Source of the DNA: Oscillospiraceae bacterium
Lineage (GTDB): Bacteria > Bacillota > Clostridia > Oscillospirales > Ruminococcaceae
Length of the DNA stretch: 7,186 nucleotides
Direction: 5' to 3'
NCBI GenBank assembly: GCA_028694405.1
Contig: JAQUTM010000117.1
Coordinates: 1-7,186 of the forward strand
Shown here one piece after another: positions 1 to 5,477 of the stretch (positions are counted from its first letter, which is position 1; every line of letters starts with the position of its first letter). Made by a program: the position numbers and the translations under genes. The notes under the pieces are model-generated. The model saw only the letters and a list, made by a program, of their open reading frames with translations. It searched no databases and was not told the origin of the DNA.

Positions 1-1177
1 TCTCCGGCAGCCACACACTACAGGCCATTGTAACAAAAGCATTGTTGCGTAAAAGGCTGTCATTATGAACACACTGTGCCATAATGCCTTTTCCGCAGCC
101 TGCCTCGCCTGTTAATAAAATGGGGGCGGCAAATTTAGAAATACGCTTTGCCAAGCTAACCACAGCGGCAGATTCTTTTCCCGCGCAAACAATATTATCA
201 AAATTGTAACGTGCAATAAAACCGCGTTGATAAAGTTCTCGGCGCAGCTCGCTGCTCATCTCAATAATCTGCTGGCTCTCATGAAAAGTAAAAATAGCTC
301 CTGCGTTTTCTCCGTCTACCTGTACGGGAGCAATGTTCATCAATACAACCTTGCGGCGAATATCCAGCGCAAAAGCGTAAGCCTCTTTGCCCGTGTATAA
401 TGCATCTTCTAATATTTTCTGGTTCAGTCCGGGTATAATGTCCATTATGTGACAGCCTATAATGTCCTGTGGTCGCTGTTCCAGCAAATCATATGCCACA
501 CGGTTCATACGCTGTAAAACGCCCTCATGGTTTACCTGCATAATGCCGCTGGAGGTATGGTTTAGCATGGCATCAATCTCTGCACTGTTGTGCTTTTCCA
601 AATCGATGGCATAGCACATATTGGAGGCAATGCGCAGAGCATCGCGAATACTCTCTACGCCTGCGGGAATAAAGCGGGAAGGTATTTTATATCGAGAAGC
701 GGTTCCACACACAATGTCACCGCCCACCACGCCTTGGCAGCCCTCTTTAAGTGCCTTGGCAACCATATCGGGCAGCTCTGTTTGGCTCTCTACCAAATAG
801 CTTTGCAGCTCTACCTCAAACAGTTCATTAAAGTGAGAGGTATCCTTTATCATATTGGCAAAGCCAACCAGACCAATGCGCGGACAGGGAATGTTAATTT
901 CTTTTTTTAATTGCAAAATAACGCCTGCAAGCTCTTGGGTAGTAACGCGCATTTCTACCAAAGGAATATGCACGCTGCGCTTTACGGCACTGGCTTGGGT
1001 GCCGCGTGCCACAATCAACTCGCAGCCCTGCTGTACCAGCTGAGCCGCCCTTTGTTCAATTTCGTTGGTATGGGTGTATTCTATCCACAAAGGATTTATG
1101 TGTTGGTACTGGTTTACAATCGCTCTTGTTAACTCACACATATCCTCATAAGGCACTAATATTGCCACTTTTGCCAT
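1..1177 (-). CDS. PrpR_N-PAS-AAA+ sigma-54-type transcriptional activator, N-terminal 392 residues (3' end outside window)
   Basis: This reading frame is open from an ATG at 1177 to the left edge. Residues about 3-190 look like the PrpR_N sensor domain, which has two lobes in propionate-catabolism activators: ELIVARGTQ (53-61), IPLVEMRVT (71-79), IGLVGFANM (101-109), GVVGGDIVCGTA (149-160) and VESIRDALRIA (174-184). Residues about 198-300 form a PAS domain (GIMQVNHEGV at 211-220). An AAA+ ATPase domain starts near 328, with Walker A GEAGCGKG at 357-364 and the nucleotide-binding Lys at 363. The GAFTGA loop, Walker B and DNA-binding helices lie outside the window, so sigma-54 dependence is inferred from the architecture. 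A ribosome binding site AAAGGA lies just upstream of the ATG. The gene has its own promoter and is separated from the galactarate operon by a terminator. By position it probably regulates that operon, replacing the usual CdaR. The ligand is unknown; PrpR itself responds to 2-methylcitrate. Domain calls are confident, the target operon less so. Confidence 0.9.
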   Translation of the reverse strand, partial: MAKVAILVPYEDMCELTRAIVNQYQHINPLWIEYTHTNEIEQRAAQLVQQGCELIVARGTQASAVKRSVHIPLVEMRVTTQELAGVILQLKKEINIPCPRIGLVGFANMIKDTSHFNELFEVELQSYLVESQTELPDMVAKALKEGCQGVVGGDIVCGTASRYKIPSRFIPAGVESIRDALRIASNMCYAIDLEKHNSAEIDAMLNHTSSGIMQVNHEGVLQRMNRVAYDLLEQRPQDIIGCHIMDIIPGLNQKILEDALYTGKEAYAFALDIRRKVVLMNIAPVQVDGENAGAIFTFHESQQIIEMSSELRRELYQRGFIARYNFDNIVCAGKESAAVVSLAKRISKFAAPILLTGEAGCGKGIMAQCVHNDSLLRNNAFVTMACSVWLPE

Positions 1178-1212
1178 GGTGCGCCATCCTTTTCGTATAA
1201 ATATATATGTTG

Positions 1213-1242
1213 AGTGTATCGCGGCAGCGCGGTTTCTGTCAA
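1213..1242 (-). promoter_or_regulatory. sigma-70-type promoter of the regulator gene
   Basis: On the minus strand there is a perfect -35 box TTGACA (1242-1237) and a -10 box TACACT (1218-1213; 4 of 6 matches to TATAAT), separated by 18 bases. The predicted start is near 1206, giving a leader of about 29 bases before the ATG at 1177. It sits directly after the terminator of the preceding operon, as expected for an independent regulator gene. A small dyad, CGCG-N4-CGCG (1220-1231), lies inside the spacer and could be an operator. No GG-N10-GC sigma-54 pattern was found in this gap by eye. Confidence 0.7.
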
Positions 1243-1252
1243 GAGGAGATGA

Positions 1253-1280
1253 AAAAGCTCTGCGGTAAAGCAGAGCTTTT
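1253..1280 (-). terminator. intrinsic terminator after the glycerate kinase gene
   Basis: This is a perfect 11-base-pair stem (AAAAGCTCTGC / GCAGAGCTTTT) with a 6-base loop. In the minus-strand transcript it ends in five U residues (1256-1252). It begins 14 bases after the glycerate kinase stop codon and precedes the regulator promoter, so it marks the end of the galactarate operon. The A-rich 5' side means the + strand also ends in four U residues, so weak bidirectional activity is possible. Confidence 0.93.
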
Positions 1281-1294
1281 CAACAAATTTATAT

Positions 1295-2530
1295 TTAACG
1301 GTGTAACAACGCCACAGCCACATCATTAACATTGGTGCCGGTAGGCCCTGTAATAATCAGCCCATCACACGCCTGTAACGCGTGGTAGGCATCATTTTGG
1401 TTAAGCACCTCATGCACGTTTATCCCTTTTGCTTGCAGTGTGCTTTGGGTTGTGCTGTCCACATAGCCGCCTGCTGCATCGGTAGGTCCGTCTGTACCAT
1501 CACTTCCCACACTAAATACTGCCGCCCCTGCAAGCTCTGCAATGCCCGGTGCCGCTGCCAAGGCAAGCTCTTGGTTGCGTCCGCCTAAGCCCTTGCCTGT
1601 CAGCTGTACTACGGTTTCGCCTCCTGCCAAAAACGCTATTTTTTTATTTTCTTGCCCATGGGTTTTTAATATAGATGCCAGCATACTGCCTGCCTCTTTG
1701 GCTTGGCAAGCCAACCGGTCCGTTAATATAATGGGTTCATAGCCTAAGGTTTCGCAAGCGCTTGCCGCAGCACTGCAAAGCTGCCGAACGCTTCCTGTAA
1801 CTTGTGTAGTGGTGTTTGGCAAGCTTTTTGGTGTTTCATCATCAAGGCAAGCCTGTGCCCGCAAACTAAGGACAAGACCGTATTTTTTTACAATATCCCA
1901 TGCCTGTGCGCCGGTAGACGTATCCGGATAGGCAGGCCCTGACGCAATCATATCCAAGGGGTCACCCAATATATCACTTAACACAATGGAAAACACCTGT
2001 GCCGGCGCACATAGCTGCGCAAAGCGTCCGCCCTTTACCGCAGACAGCCTTTTGCGCACTGTATTCATTTCTACAATATCAGCGCCGCACGCCAATAGCT
2101 GATTGGTGATATGCTGCAGTTCTTCGCCGGGGATAAGCGGTTTTTCAAACAGTGCACTACCCCCGCCCGAAAGCAAAAATAATACGGTATCCTGAGGCTG
2201 CAACCCCGAAACCAAATCTATGGCGGCTTGAGTAGCTAAAAAAGAGTTTTCGTCCGGTACAGGGTGGCCGCCTTCCAAACAAGTAAAGTTTCCAATAGGA
2301 CCCATAACATGGTTGTATTTTGTTACCACTACACCTTTTTCGATGCGTGTGCCCAAACAATTGTAGGCGGCTTTTGCCATTTGCCACGCCGCCTTTCCTG
2401 CTGCCACTAACACAACGCGGCCTGCAAATTCTTTTCCTTTTAAAGCGCGCTGTACCGCTGCATCAGGTTGTACCGCTTTGATTGCCTGTTTTACAATAAA
2501 GTCTGCGTCTTTTCGCAATATATTGTTCAT
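1295..2530 (-). CDS. garK: glycerate 2-kinase, MOFRL/DUF4147 family
   Basis: The product is 411 residues and resembles ATP-dependent glycerate 2-kinases (TtuD/GckA type), which phosphorylate D-glycerate to 2-phosphoglycerate in the cytoplasm. The N-terminal DUF4147 domain has AAGKAA (43-48), whose Lys46 aligns with the catalytic lysine of this family, then GGHPVPD (87-93), LSGGGSA (120-126) and NTVRKRLSAVKGGR (156-169). The C-terminal MOFRL domain has GGRNQELAL (316-324), SDGTDGPTDAAGG (343-355) and TGTNVNDV (397-404). Length and motifs are complete. I place the start at 2530 because AGGAG lies 6 bases upstream; an in-frame ATG at 2593 adds 21 atypical residues and lies inside a hairpin. It is the last gene of the operon, 79 bases after the aldolase, and supplies the last step before lower glycolysis. 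The symbol garK is used by function: E. coli GarK belongs to a different glycerate kinase family, so ttuD or gckA would suit the sequence family better. Confidence 0.93.
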   Translation of the reverse strand: MNNILRKDADFIVKQAIKAVQPDAAVQRALKGKEFAGRVVLVAAGKAAWQMAKAAYNCLGTRIEKGVVVTKYNHVMGPIGNFTCLEGGHPVPDENSFLATQAAIDLVSGLQPQDTVLFLLSGGGSALFEKPLIPGEELQHITNQLLACGADIVEMNTVRKRLSAVKGGRFAQLCAPAQVFSIVLSDILGDPLDMIASGPAYPDTSTGAQAWDIVKKYGLVLSLRAQACLDDETPKSLPNTTTQVTGSVRQLCSAAASACETLGYEPIILTDRLACQAKEAGSMLASILKTHGQENKKIAFLAGGETVVQLTGKGLGGRNQELALAAAPGIAELAGAAVFSVGSDGTDGPTDAAGGYVDSTTQSTLQAKGINVHEVLNQNDAYHALQACDGLIITGPTGTNVNDVAVALLHR

Positions 2531-2536
2531 GCATTT

Positions 2537-2541
2537 CTCCT
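2537..2541 (-). promoter_or_regulatory. ribosome binding site that sets the glycerate kinase start
   Basis: The minus strand reads AAAGGAGA here, with AGGAG placed 6 bases before the ATG at 2530. No comparable purine-rich site precedes the alternative ATG at 2593, which would start inside the stem of the 2566-2601 hairpin. The site therefore fixes the shorter 411-residue protein. Confidence 0.8.
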
Positions 2542-2565
2542 TTGGTTTAACATCTTTTATAAAGC

Positions 2566-2601
2566 AAAATGCCGCGCAAGAAAACTCCGGCACGGCATTT
2601 T
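2566..2601 (-). other. intercistronic RNA hairpin between the aldolase and glycerate kinase genes
   Basis: In the minus-strand transcript AAAAUGCCGUGC pairs with GCGCGGCAUUUU, making a 12-base-pair stem with one G-U pair and a 12-base loop. In the + strand RNA the same position is a C-A mismatch, so the structure is better formed in the RNA actually made by these genes. The U tract after the stem is interrupted (UUUUGCUUU), so it would be a weak terminator at best. Likely roles are partial termination, which would lower kinase expression relative to the upstream genes, or a stability or processing element. Confidence 0.55.
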
Positions 2602-2609
2602 TATTAAAT

Positions 2610-3509
2610 TTACAGTAATCCGGCTTCTTTCATTGTGCTTTTAAAGCCTTCAAGCGCTGCTCCCTCCGGTGTGGGAAGCGTAGGCAAATACGGTACGCCT
2701 ACACAGCGGCCACGCAAATTTGCCATATCCTTTGCTGCCACAGGAAAACTGGCAGCGTCCATAGAAAGACGAACGGGGTTTAGCTTAAACTGCATTTCAA
2801 GGCTTCCCTGCAAATCACCTGCTATGTATTTGTTGTAAACGCCGGTAATCAGCTCTGGCATAAAATTGGCCGCTGTACATACGCCGCCTACAGCGCCGTG
2901 GCACAGGCTGGCATAAAGCAACGTATCTTTACCGCCAAACACTTTAAAGCCAATATCTCTGGTGCGCCGAATAAATTCTGCAGTTTGGGTAATATCTCCG
3001 CTGGTGTCCTTCATACCCACAATGTTGGGCACGTTGCGTGCAAGGTCTTCTACCAGCTGTGCGCTTAGCGTATAATTTACACGTCCGGGGTTGTTATACA
3101 ACAAAACAGGTGTATCGGATACACTTTCCGCAATGGTTTTAAAATGATTGTACAGCTCTGTATAGGTGGGCTTTAAAAACATGGGTTGCAGTACACTAAC
3201 GCCCCAAGCACCGCACTGTACAGCCATTTTTGCCAAGCGGCAGCATTTTTTTGTGCTGATAGCGCCAATGCCAAAATACACAGGCACACGTCCCGCAGCT
3301 TGGTCTAAAATAATAGAAAGCCCACGTTGCATTTCATCTTCTTCTATCATGTAAAACTCGCCGTTGCTGCCAAAAGCTAAAATTCCCAGCACTCCGCCGT
3401 CAATCACATAATCTACTTGGTTTCGTAATTTGGCTTCATCTATGCGCTCATTTTCATCTATCGGTGTTAAAATGGGCACCACAACACCTTTAATAAAATC
3501 TGTATTCAT
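2610..3509 (-). CDS. DHDPS/NAL-family class I aldolase, probable 5-dehydro-4-deoxy-D-glucarate aldolase
   Basis: This 299-residue TIM-barrel protein of the DapA/N-acetylneuraminate lyase superfamily (PF00701 type) has a complete active site: GSNGE (47-51) binding the pyruvate carboxylate, Tyr138 in LLYNNPGR, and Schiff-base Lys167 in GMKDTSGD. Members act on 2-keto acids as lyases, synthases or dehydratases. In this operon the expected substrate is the GarD product, and the next enzyme, GarR, consumes tartronate semialdehyde. I therefore infer cleavage to pyruvate plus tartronate semialdehyde, the job of the unrelated HpcH/HpaI-type GarL in E. coli. The alternative, 5-dehydro-4-deoxyglucarate dehydratase, is less likely: as I recall, those enzymes carry a GGTGE motif and lack the YNNPGR form, and no 2-oxoglutarate semialdehyde dehydrogenase lies nearby. 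Biosynthetic DapA is unlikely given the context. It starts 16 bases after the garR stop, behind a GAGGGAG ribosome binding site. Family certain; substrate inferred. Confidence 0.9.
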   Translation of the reverse strand: MNTDFIKGVVVPILTPIDENERIDEAKLRNQVDYVIDGGVLGILAFGSNGEFYMIEEDEMQRGLSIILDQAAGRVPVYFGIGAISTKKCCRLAKMAVQCGAWGVSVLQPMFLKPTYTELYNHFKTIAESVSDTPVLLYNNPGRVNYTLSAQLVEDLARNVPNIVGMKDTSGDITQTAEFIRRTRDIGFKVFGGKDTLLYASLCHGAVGGVCTAANFMPELITGVYNKYIAGDLQGSLEMQFKLNPVRLSMDAASFPVAAKDMANLRGRCVGVPYLPTLPTPEGAALEGFKSTMKEAGLL

Positions 3510-3525
3510 GGCGGCTCCCTCGCAA

Positions 3526-4407
3526 TTATCGGCCGATTTTGATATCGGTCAAGTATTCATAATATTTAGCAATAGCGCTGTGGTCATTGTCACCGCAATT
3601 ACGGCCATGCAGCCATTGTAAAATTTCTTGTACCTCTGCTGTCATAGGCACAGGAGCGCCTACGGTATGTGCGCAGTCTAACGCGTTATTCAAATCCTTG
3701 ATATGCAGGTCAATTTTAAAACCGGGTTGGTCGTTGCCTGCAATCATCATAGGTGCTTTTGCGTTCATTACCGTACTGCCTGCCAAACCGCCTTTAATAG
3801 CCTCAAACACAAGCTGTGGGTCAACCCCCGCTTTTTGTGCCAGAGTAAAAGCCTCAGCTACAGCTTGAATATTACATGCAACAATAATTTGGTTGGCAAG
3901 CTTTGTGGTGTTACCTGCACCAACGTCACCGCAGCGTACTACCGAAGCGCCCATCGTCTCTAACAATGCTTTGTGTGCGTCAAATACCTCTTGTTTGCCG
4001 CCTACCATAAAGCTCAATGTACCGTCGATGGCTTTGGGCTCGCCGCCGGATACAGGAGCATCTAACATCTCTATGCCTTTTTTGGCAAGCTCTGCAGCAA
4101 TCTCTTTACTGGCTACAGGGTTAATAGAGCTCATATCAATAAATACCTGGCCTTGGTGCATAAAGTTAATTACGCCATCTTGACCAAGCATGACACTTTT
4201 TACATGGGGGCTGTTGGGCAACATGGTCAATACTACATCACAGCTTTTGCCAATTTCTTCTTTTGTTCCAATTTTGGCGCCGCATGCGGCTACTGCCTCT
4301 ACGGCGGCAGTGTTTAAATCACTTACGGTTAAATCATAACTGGCTTTCAATATGTTTTTTGCCATAGGTTGGCCCATAATTCCAAGGCCTATTAAACCAA
4401 TTTTCAT
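3526..4407 (-). CDS. garR: tartronate semialdehyde reductase (2-hydroxy-3-oxopropionate reductase)
   Basis: The 293-residue protein belongs to the beta-hydroxyacid dehydrogenase family and reduces tartronate semialdehyde to D-glycerate with NAD(P)H. The N-terminal Rossmann fold begins with GLIGLGIMGQPMAKN (4-18), where GLGIMG binds the dinucleotide. It is followed by LPNSPHV (63-69), substrate-binding DAPVSGG (116-122), and GNTTKLANQ (165-173) with the catalytic lysine at 169. The C-terminal helical domain has KDLNNAL (237-243). Length is normal and all signature motifs are intact. An ideal AGGAGG (4421-4416) lies 8 bases before the ATG. The gene leads a three-gene group (garR, aldolase, kinase) behind its own likely promoter. 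Close relatives such as 3-hydroxyisobutyrate dehydrogenase share this fold, but the dehydratase, aldolase and glycerate kinase around it favour the GarR/GlxR role. Confidence 0.94.
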   Translation of the reverse strand: MKIGLIGLGIMGQPMAKNILKASYDLTVSDLNTAAVEAVAACGAKIGTKEEIGKSCDVVLTMLPNSPHVKSVMLGQDGVINFMHQGQVFIDMSSINPVASKEIAAELAKKGIEMLDAPVSGGEPKAIDGTLSFMVGGKQEVFDAHKALLETMGASVVRCGDVGAGNTTKLANQIIVACNIQAVAEAFTLAQKAGVDPQLVFEAIKGGLAGSTVMNAKAPMMIAGNDQPGFKIDLHIKDLNNALDCAHTVGAPVPMTAEVQEILQWLHGRNCGDNDHSAIAKYYEYLTDIKIGR

Positions 4408-4472
4408 TTTTATTTCCTCCTAATTTTTCAGCTTGCTATGGAAGGTATGATTAAAATCTCTCTGCGTGTTTC

Positions 4473-4501
4473 AGTATAAAAGAAAGCACCGTATGTAGCA
4501 A
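4473..4501 (-). promoter_or_regulatory. sigma-70-type internal promoter for garR, aldolase and glycerate kinase
   Basis: On the minus strand, -35 TTGCTA (4501-4496; 4 of 6 matches) and -10 TATACT (4478-4473; 5 of 6 matches) are separated by exactly 17 bases. Transcription would begin near 4466 and give a leader of about 59 bases before garR. The weak -35 box combined with upstream dyads is typical of a promoter that needs an activator, but that is inference. No acceptable GG-N10-GC sigma-54 promoter was found in this gap. Confidence 0.6.
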
Positions 4502-4550
4502 TGTGCAATACTGCTAAACCTATTTCTATTGTTTTAGATAAATAATCAAT

Positions 4551-4590
4551 ATTTCAAAATATGAAATTATAATTTCTCTGAAATGAAATT
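4551..4590. promoter_or_regulatory. tandem inverted repeats, candidate regulator binding sites
   Basis: Site 1 is ATTTCA-N5-TGAAAT (4551-4567). Site 2 is AATTTC-N8-GAAATT (4571-4590) with a nested ATTTC-N3-GAAAT (4572-4584). The hexamer TGAAAT occurs three times on the + strand (4562, 4579, 4584). The two dyad centres are about 21.5 bases apart, close to two helical turns, and lie about 94 and 115 bases upstream of the predicted garR start. This position suits an enhancer-type activator such as the adjacent PrpR-like protein. The region is AT-rich, so chance dyads cannot be excluded. Confidence 0.45.
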
Positions 4591-4614
4591 TTAGTTGCTT
4601 TCTATTTTCTGTTT

Positions 4615-5460
4615 TTAAGCCTCGTCATATGCTTTTTCCATTGCCTGTCGACAAAAAAGTGCATTTTCGGGCGTGGTGTTTTCCAGTGTTGCATATACAA
4701 AGGGTTTTTCACGCTTTAAAAAACGCATTACTGATGTATAATTCATCTCACCTGTTCCGGCTCCAACAGATTTTAGCCCATGGCCCTCTTTTACGCGGAT
4801 AAAATCTTTTAAATGTACCATCGCAATATCTGCACCAAGCAGCTCAATAAACTCCATAAATACTTCATCGCGGTTTTCTACATTTTCTAAATCCAGCAAA
4901 TTTACGGGGTCAAACAAAACTTGTAAATTGTGGCTGCCAATTTCATCTAACACCGCGCGGCAGCGTTTTGCATTATATACAATATGCCGTGCCACCGGCT
5001 CAATAGCCAGCGTGACGCCGTACTGTTCGGCACAGCGTACCGCCGGGGTAAGGTTTTTAATAAAAGCTGAAAGAGCAGCGTCACTGCGACATTCCGGACA
5101 ATAAGTATAGGTTGTGTTTGGCGCACCGGTTTCGGTACCAACCATACCGCAGCCTAAAAGAGAAGCAAACCGAATATGGGCATAATACTTTTCTAAAGAT
5201 GCTTCAATAACCGTGTCATCGGGGTGTGCAAGATTTAAATAATTTCCCAGCACTGCAATATCCAATTTGTTTTCAGCAAACAAATTGCGCAAATAATTTG
5301 CATAGCCCGGCGTTAATGCACCGGGTGTACAGGGTAACTGCGGCAAAGCCTTACTTAACGCAAGGTGAGTGCAGGTGTACCCTTTTTGTCTCACCAAAGG
5401 CAAAAGCTGTTCCAAAGGCAGTTTTTCGGCATCATGTAAGCGTAAACCAAGTTGCAGCAT
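4615..5460 (-). CDS. xylose-isomerase-like TIM-barrel protein, sugar (acid) isomerase/epimerase of unknown substrate
   Basis: The 281-residue protein belongs to the AP-endonuclease-2/xylose-isomerase-like TIM-barrel family, whose members are metal-dependent isomerases, epimerases and dehydratases of small sugars. Likely metal ligands are in place: Glu154 in LAIEP, Asp184 in LFDPVNL, His216 in MVHLKDF and Glu260 in ATLEN; Glu110 in GTETG may also line the site. Asn187 follows Asp184 in a D-x-x-N pattern, which I recall from UlaE/SgbU-type 3-epimerases rather than the D-x-x-H of tagatose epimerases. GVGAGTGEMNY-like residues (232-241) match the usual glycine-rich loop before strand 8. No signal peptide or membrane segment is visible, so it is probably cytoplasmic. 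It starts 17 bases after garD with an AAAGGA site, so the two are surely cotranscribed. Candidate roles are hydroxypyruvate-tartronate semialdehyde isomerisation (Hyi-like) or epimerising a hexarate or keto-acid that feeds GarD. Neither is proven. Confidence 0.85.
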   Translation of the reverse strand: MLQLGLRLHDAEKLPLEQLLPLVRQKGYTCTHLALSKALPQLPCTPGALTPGYANYLRNLFAENKLDIAVLGNYLNLAHPDDTVIEASLEKYYAHIRFASLLGCGMVGTETGAPNTTYTYCPECRSDAALSAFIKNLTPAVRCAEQYGVTLAIEPVARHIVYNAKRCRAVLDEIGSHNLQVLFDPVNLLDLENVENRDEVFMEFIELLGADIAMVHLKDFIRVKEGHGLKSVGAGTGEMNYTSVMRFLKREKPFVYATLENTTPENALFCRQAMEKAYDEA

Positions 5461-5477
5461 ATATAATCCTTTCGCTG

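Larger units (their letters stand above)
4408..4614. other. AT-rich intergenic control region between the TIM-barrel gene and garR
   Basis: This is by far the longest gap inside the operon; two of the other three junctions are 16-21 bases, and the aldolase-kinase one is 79. It is much richer in A and T than the genes. It holds tandem TTTCA/TGAAA dyads near the TIM-barrel stop, a sigma-70-like promoter at 4501-4473, a leader of about 59 bases, and an AGGAGG site. No GC-rich terminator follows the TIM-barrel gene, so read-through from upstream is likely in addition to local initiation. No open reading frame of note was seen. Confidence 0.8.

Noticed and set aside
1152..1167. GG-N10-GC pattern resembling a sigma-54 promoter (TGGCAATATTAGTGCC on the minus strand)
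   Set aside because: It lies inside the first codons of the regulator gene, with no gene start downstream that it could serve. The -12 part is a poor match.
590..1200. Several overlapping + strand open frames of 62-106 codons
   Set aside because: They lie antisense to the regulator coding sequence, which has clear PrpR_N, PAS and AAA+ motifs. They lack ribosome binding sites and any recognisable domain.
2531..2593. In-frame upstream ATG for the glycerate kinase, adding 21 residues
   Set aside because: The extra peptide is Cys- and Lys-rich and unlike the family N-terminus. The ATG lies within a hairpin and lacks a ribosome binding site, while AGGAG sits 6 bases before the ATG at 2530.
1637..2602. 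Possible frameshift or fusion in the glycerate kinase gene
   Set aside because: All family motifs from AAGKAA to TGTNVNDV are in one frame and in the expected order, so the gene is intact.
2610..3509. Reading the aldolase-family protein as 5-dehydro-4-deoxyglucarate dehydratase or as biosynthetic DapA
   Set aside because: No 2-oxoglutarate semialdehyde dehydrogenase is nearby and the active-site strings differ from that dehydratase as I know it. The GarR and glycerate kinase neighbours need tartronate semialdehyde. DapA would not be expected in this operon.
3166..4183. + strand open frames of 62-96 codons opposite the aldolase and garR genes
   Set aside because: They are antisense shadows of well-supported enzymes with intact active-site motifs, and no ribosome binding site or family resemblance was seen.
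4503..4522. GG...GC pattern with TTGCA upstream of garR (minus strand) considered as a sigma-54 promoter
   Set aside because: The GG-to-GC spacing is 12 bases instead of 10, and the -24 element does not match TGGCAC. The overlapping sigma-70 boxes fit better.
4947..5141. Minus-strand open frame of 64 codons within the TIM-barrel gene
   Set aside because: It is an alternative frame fully inside a gene with conserved metal-binding residues and has no support of its own.
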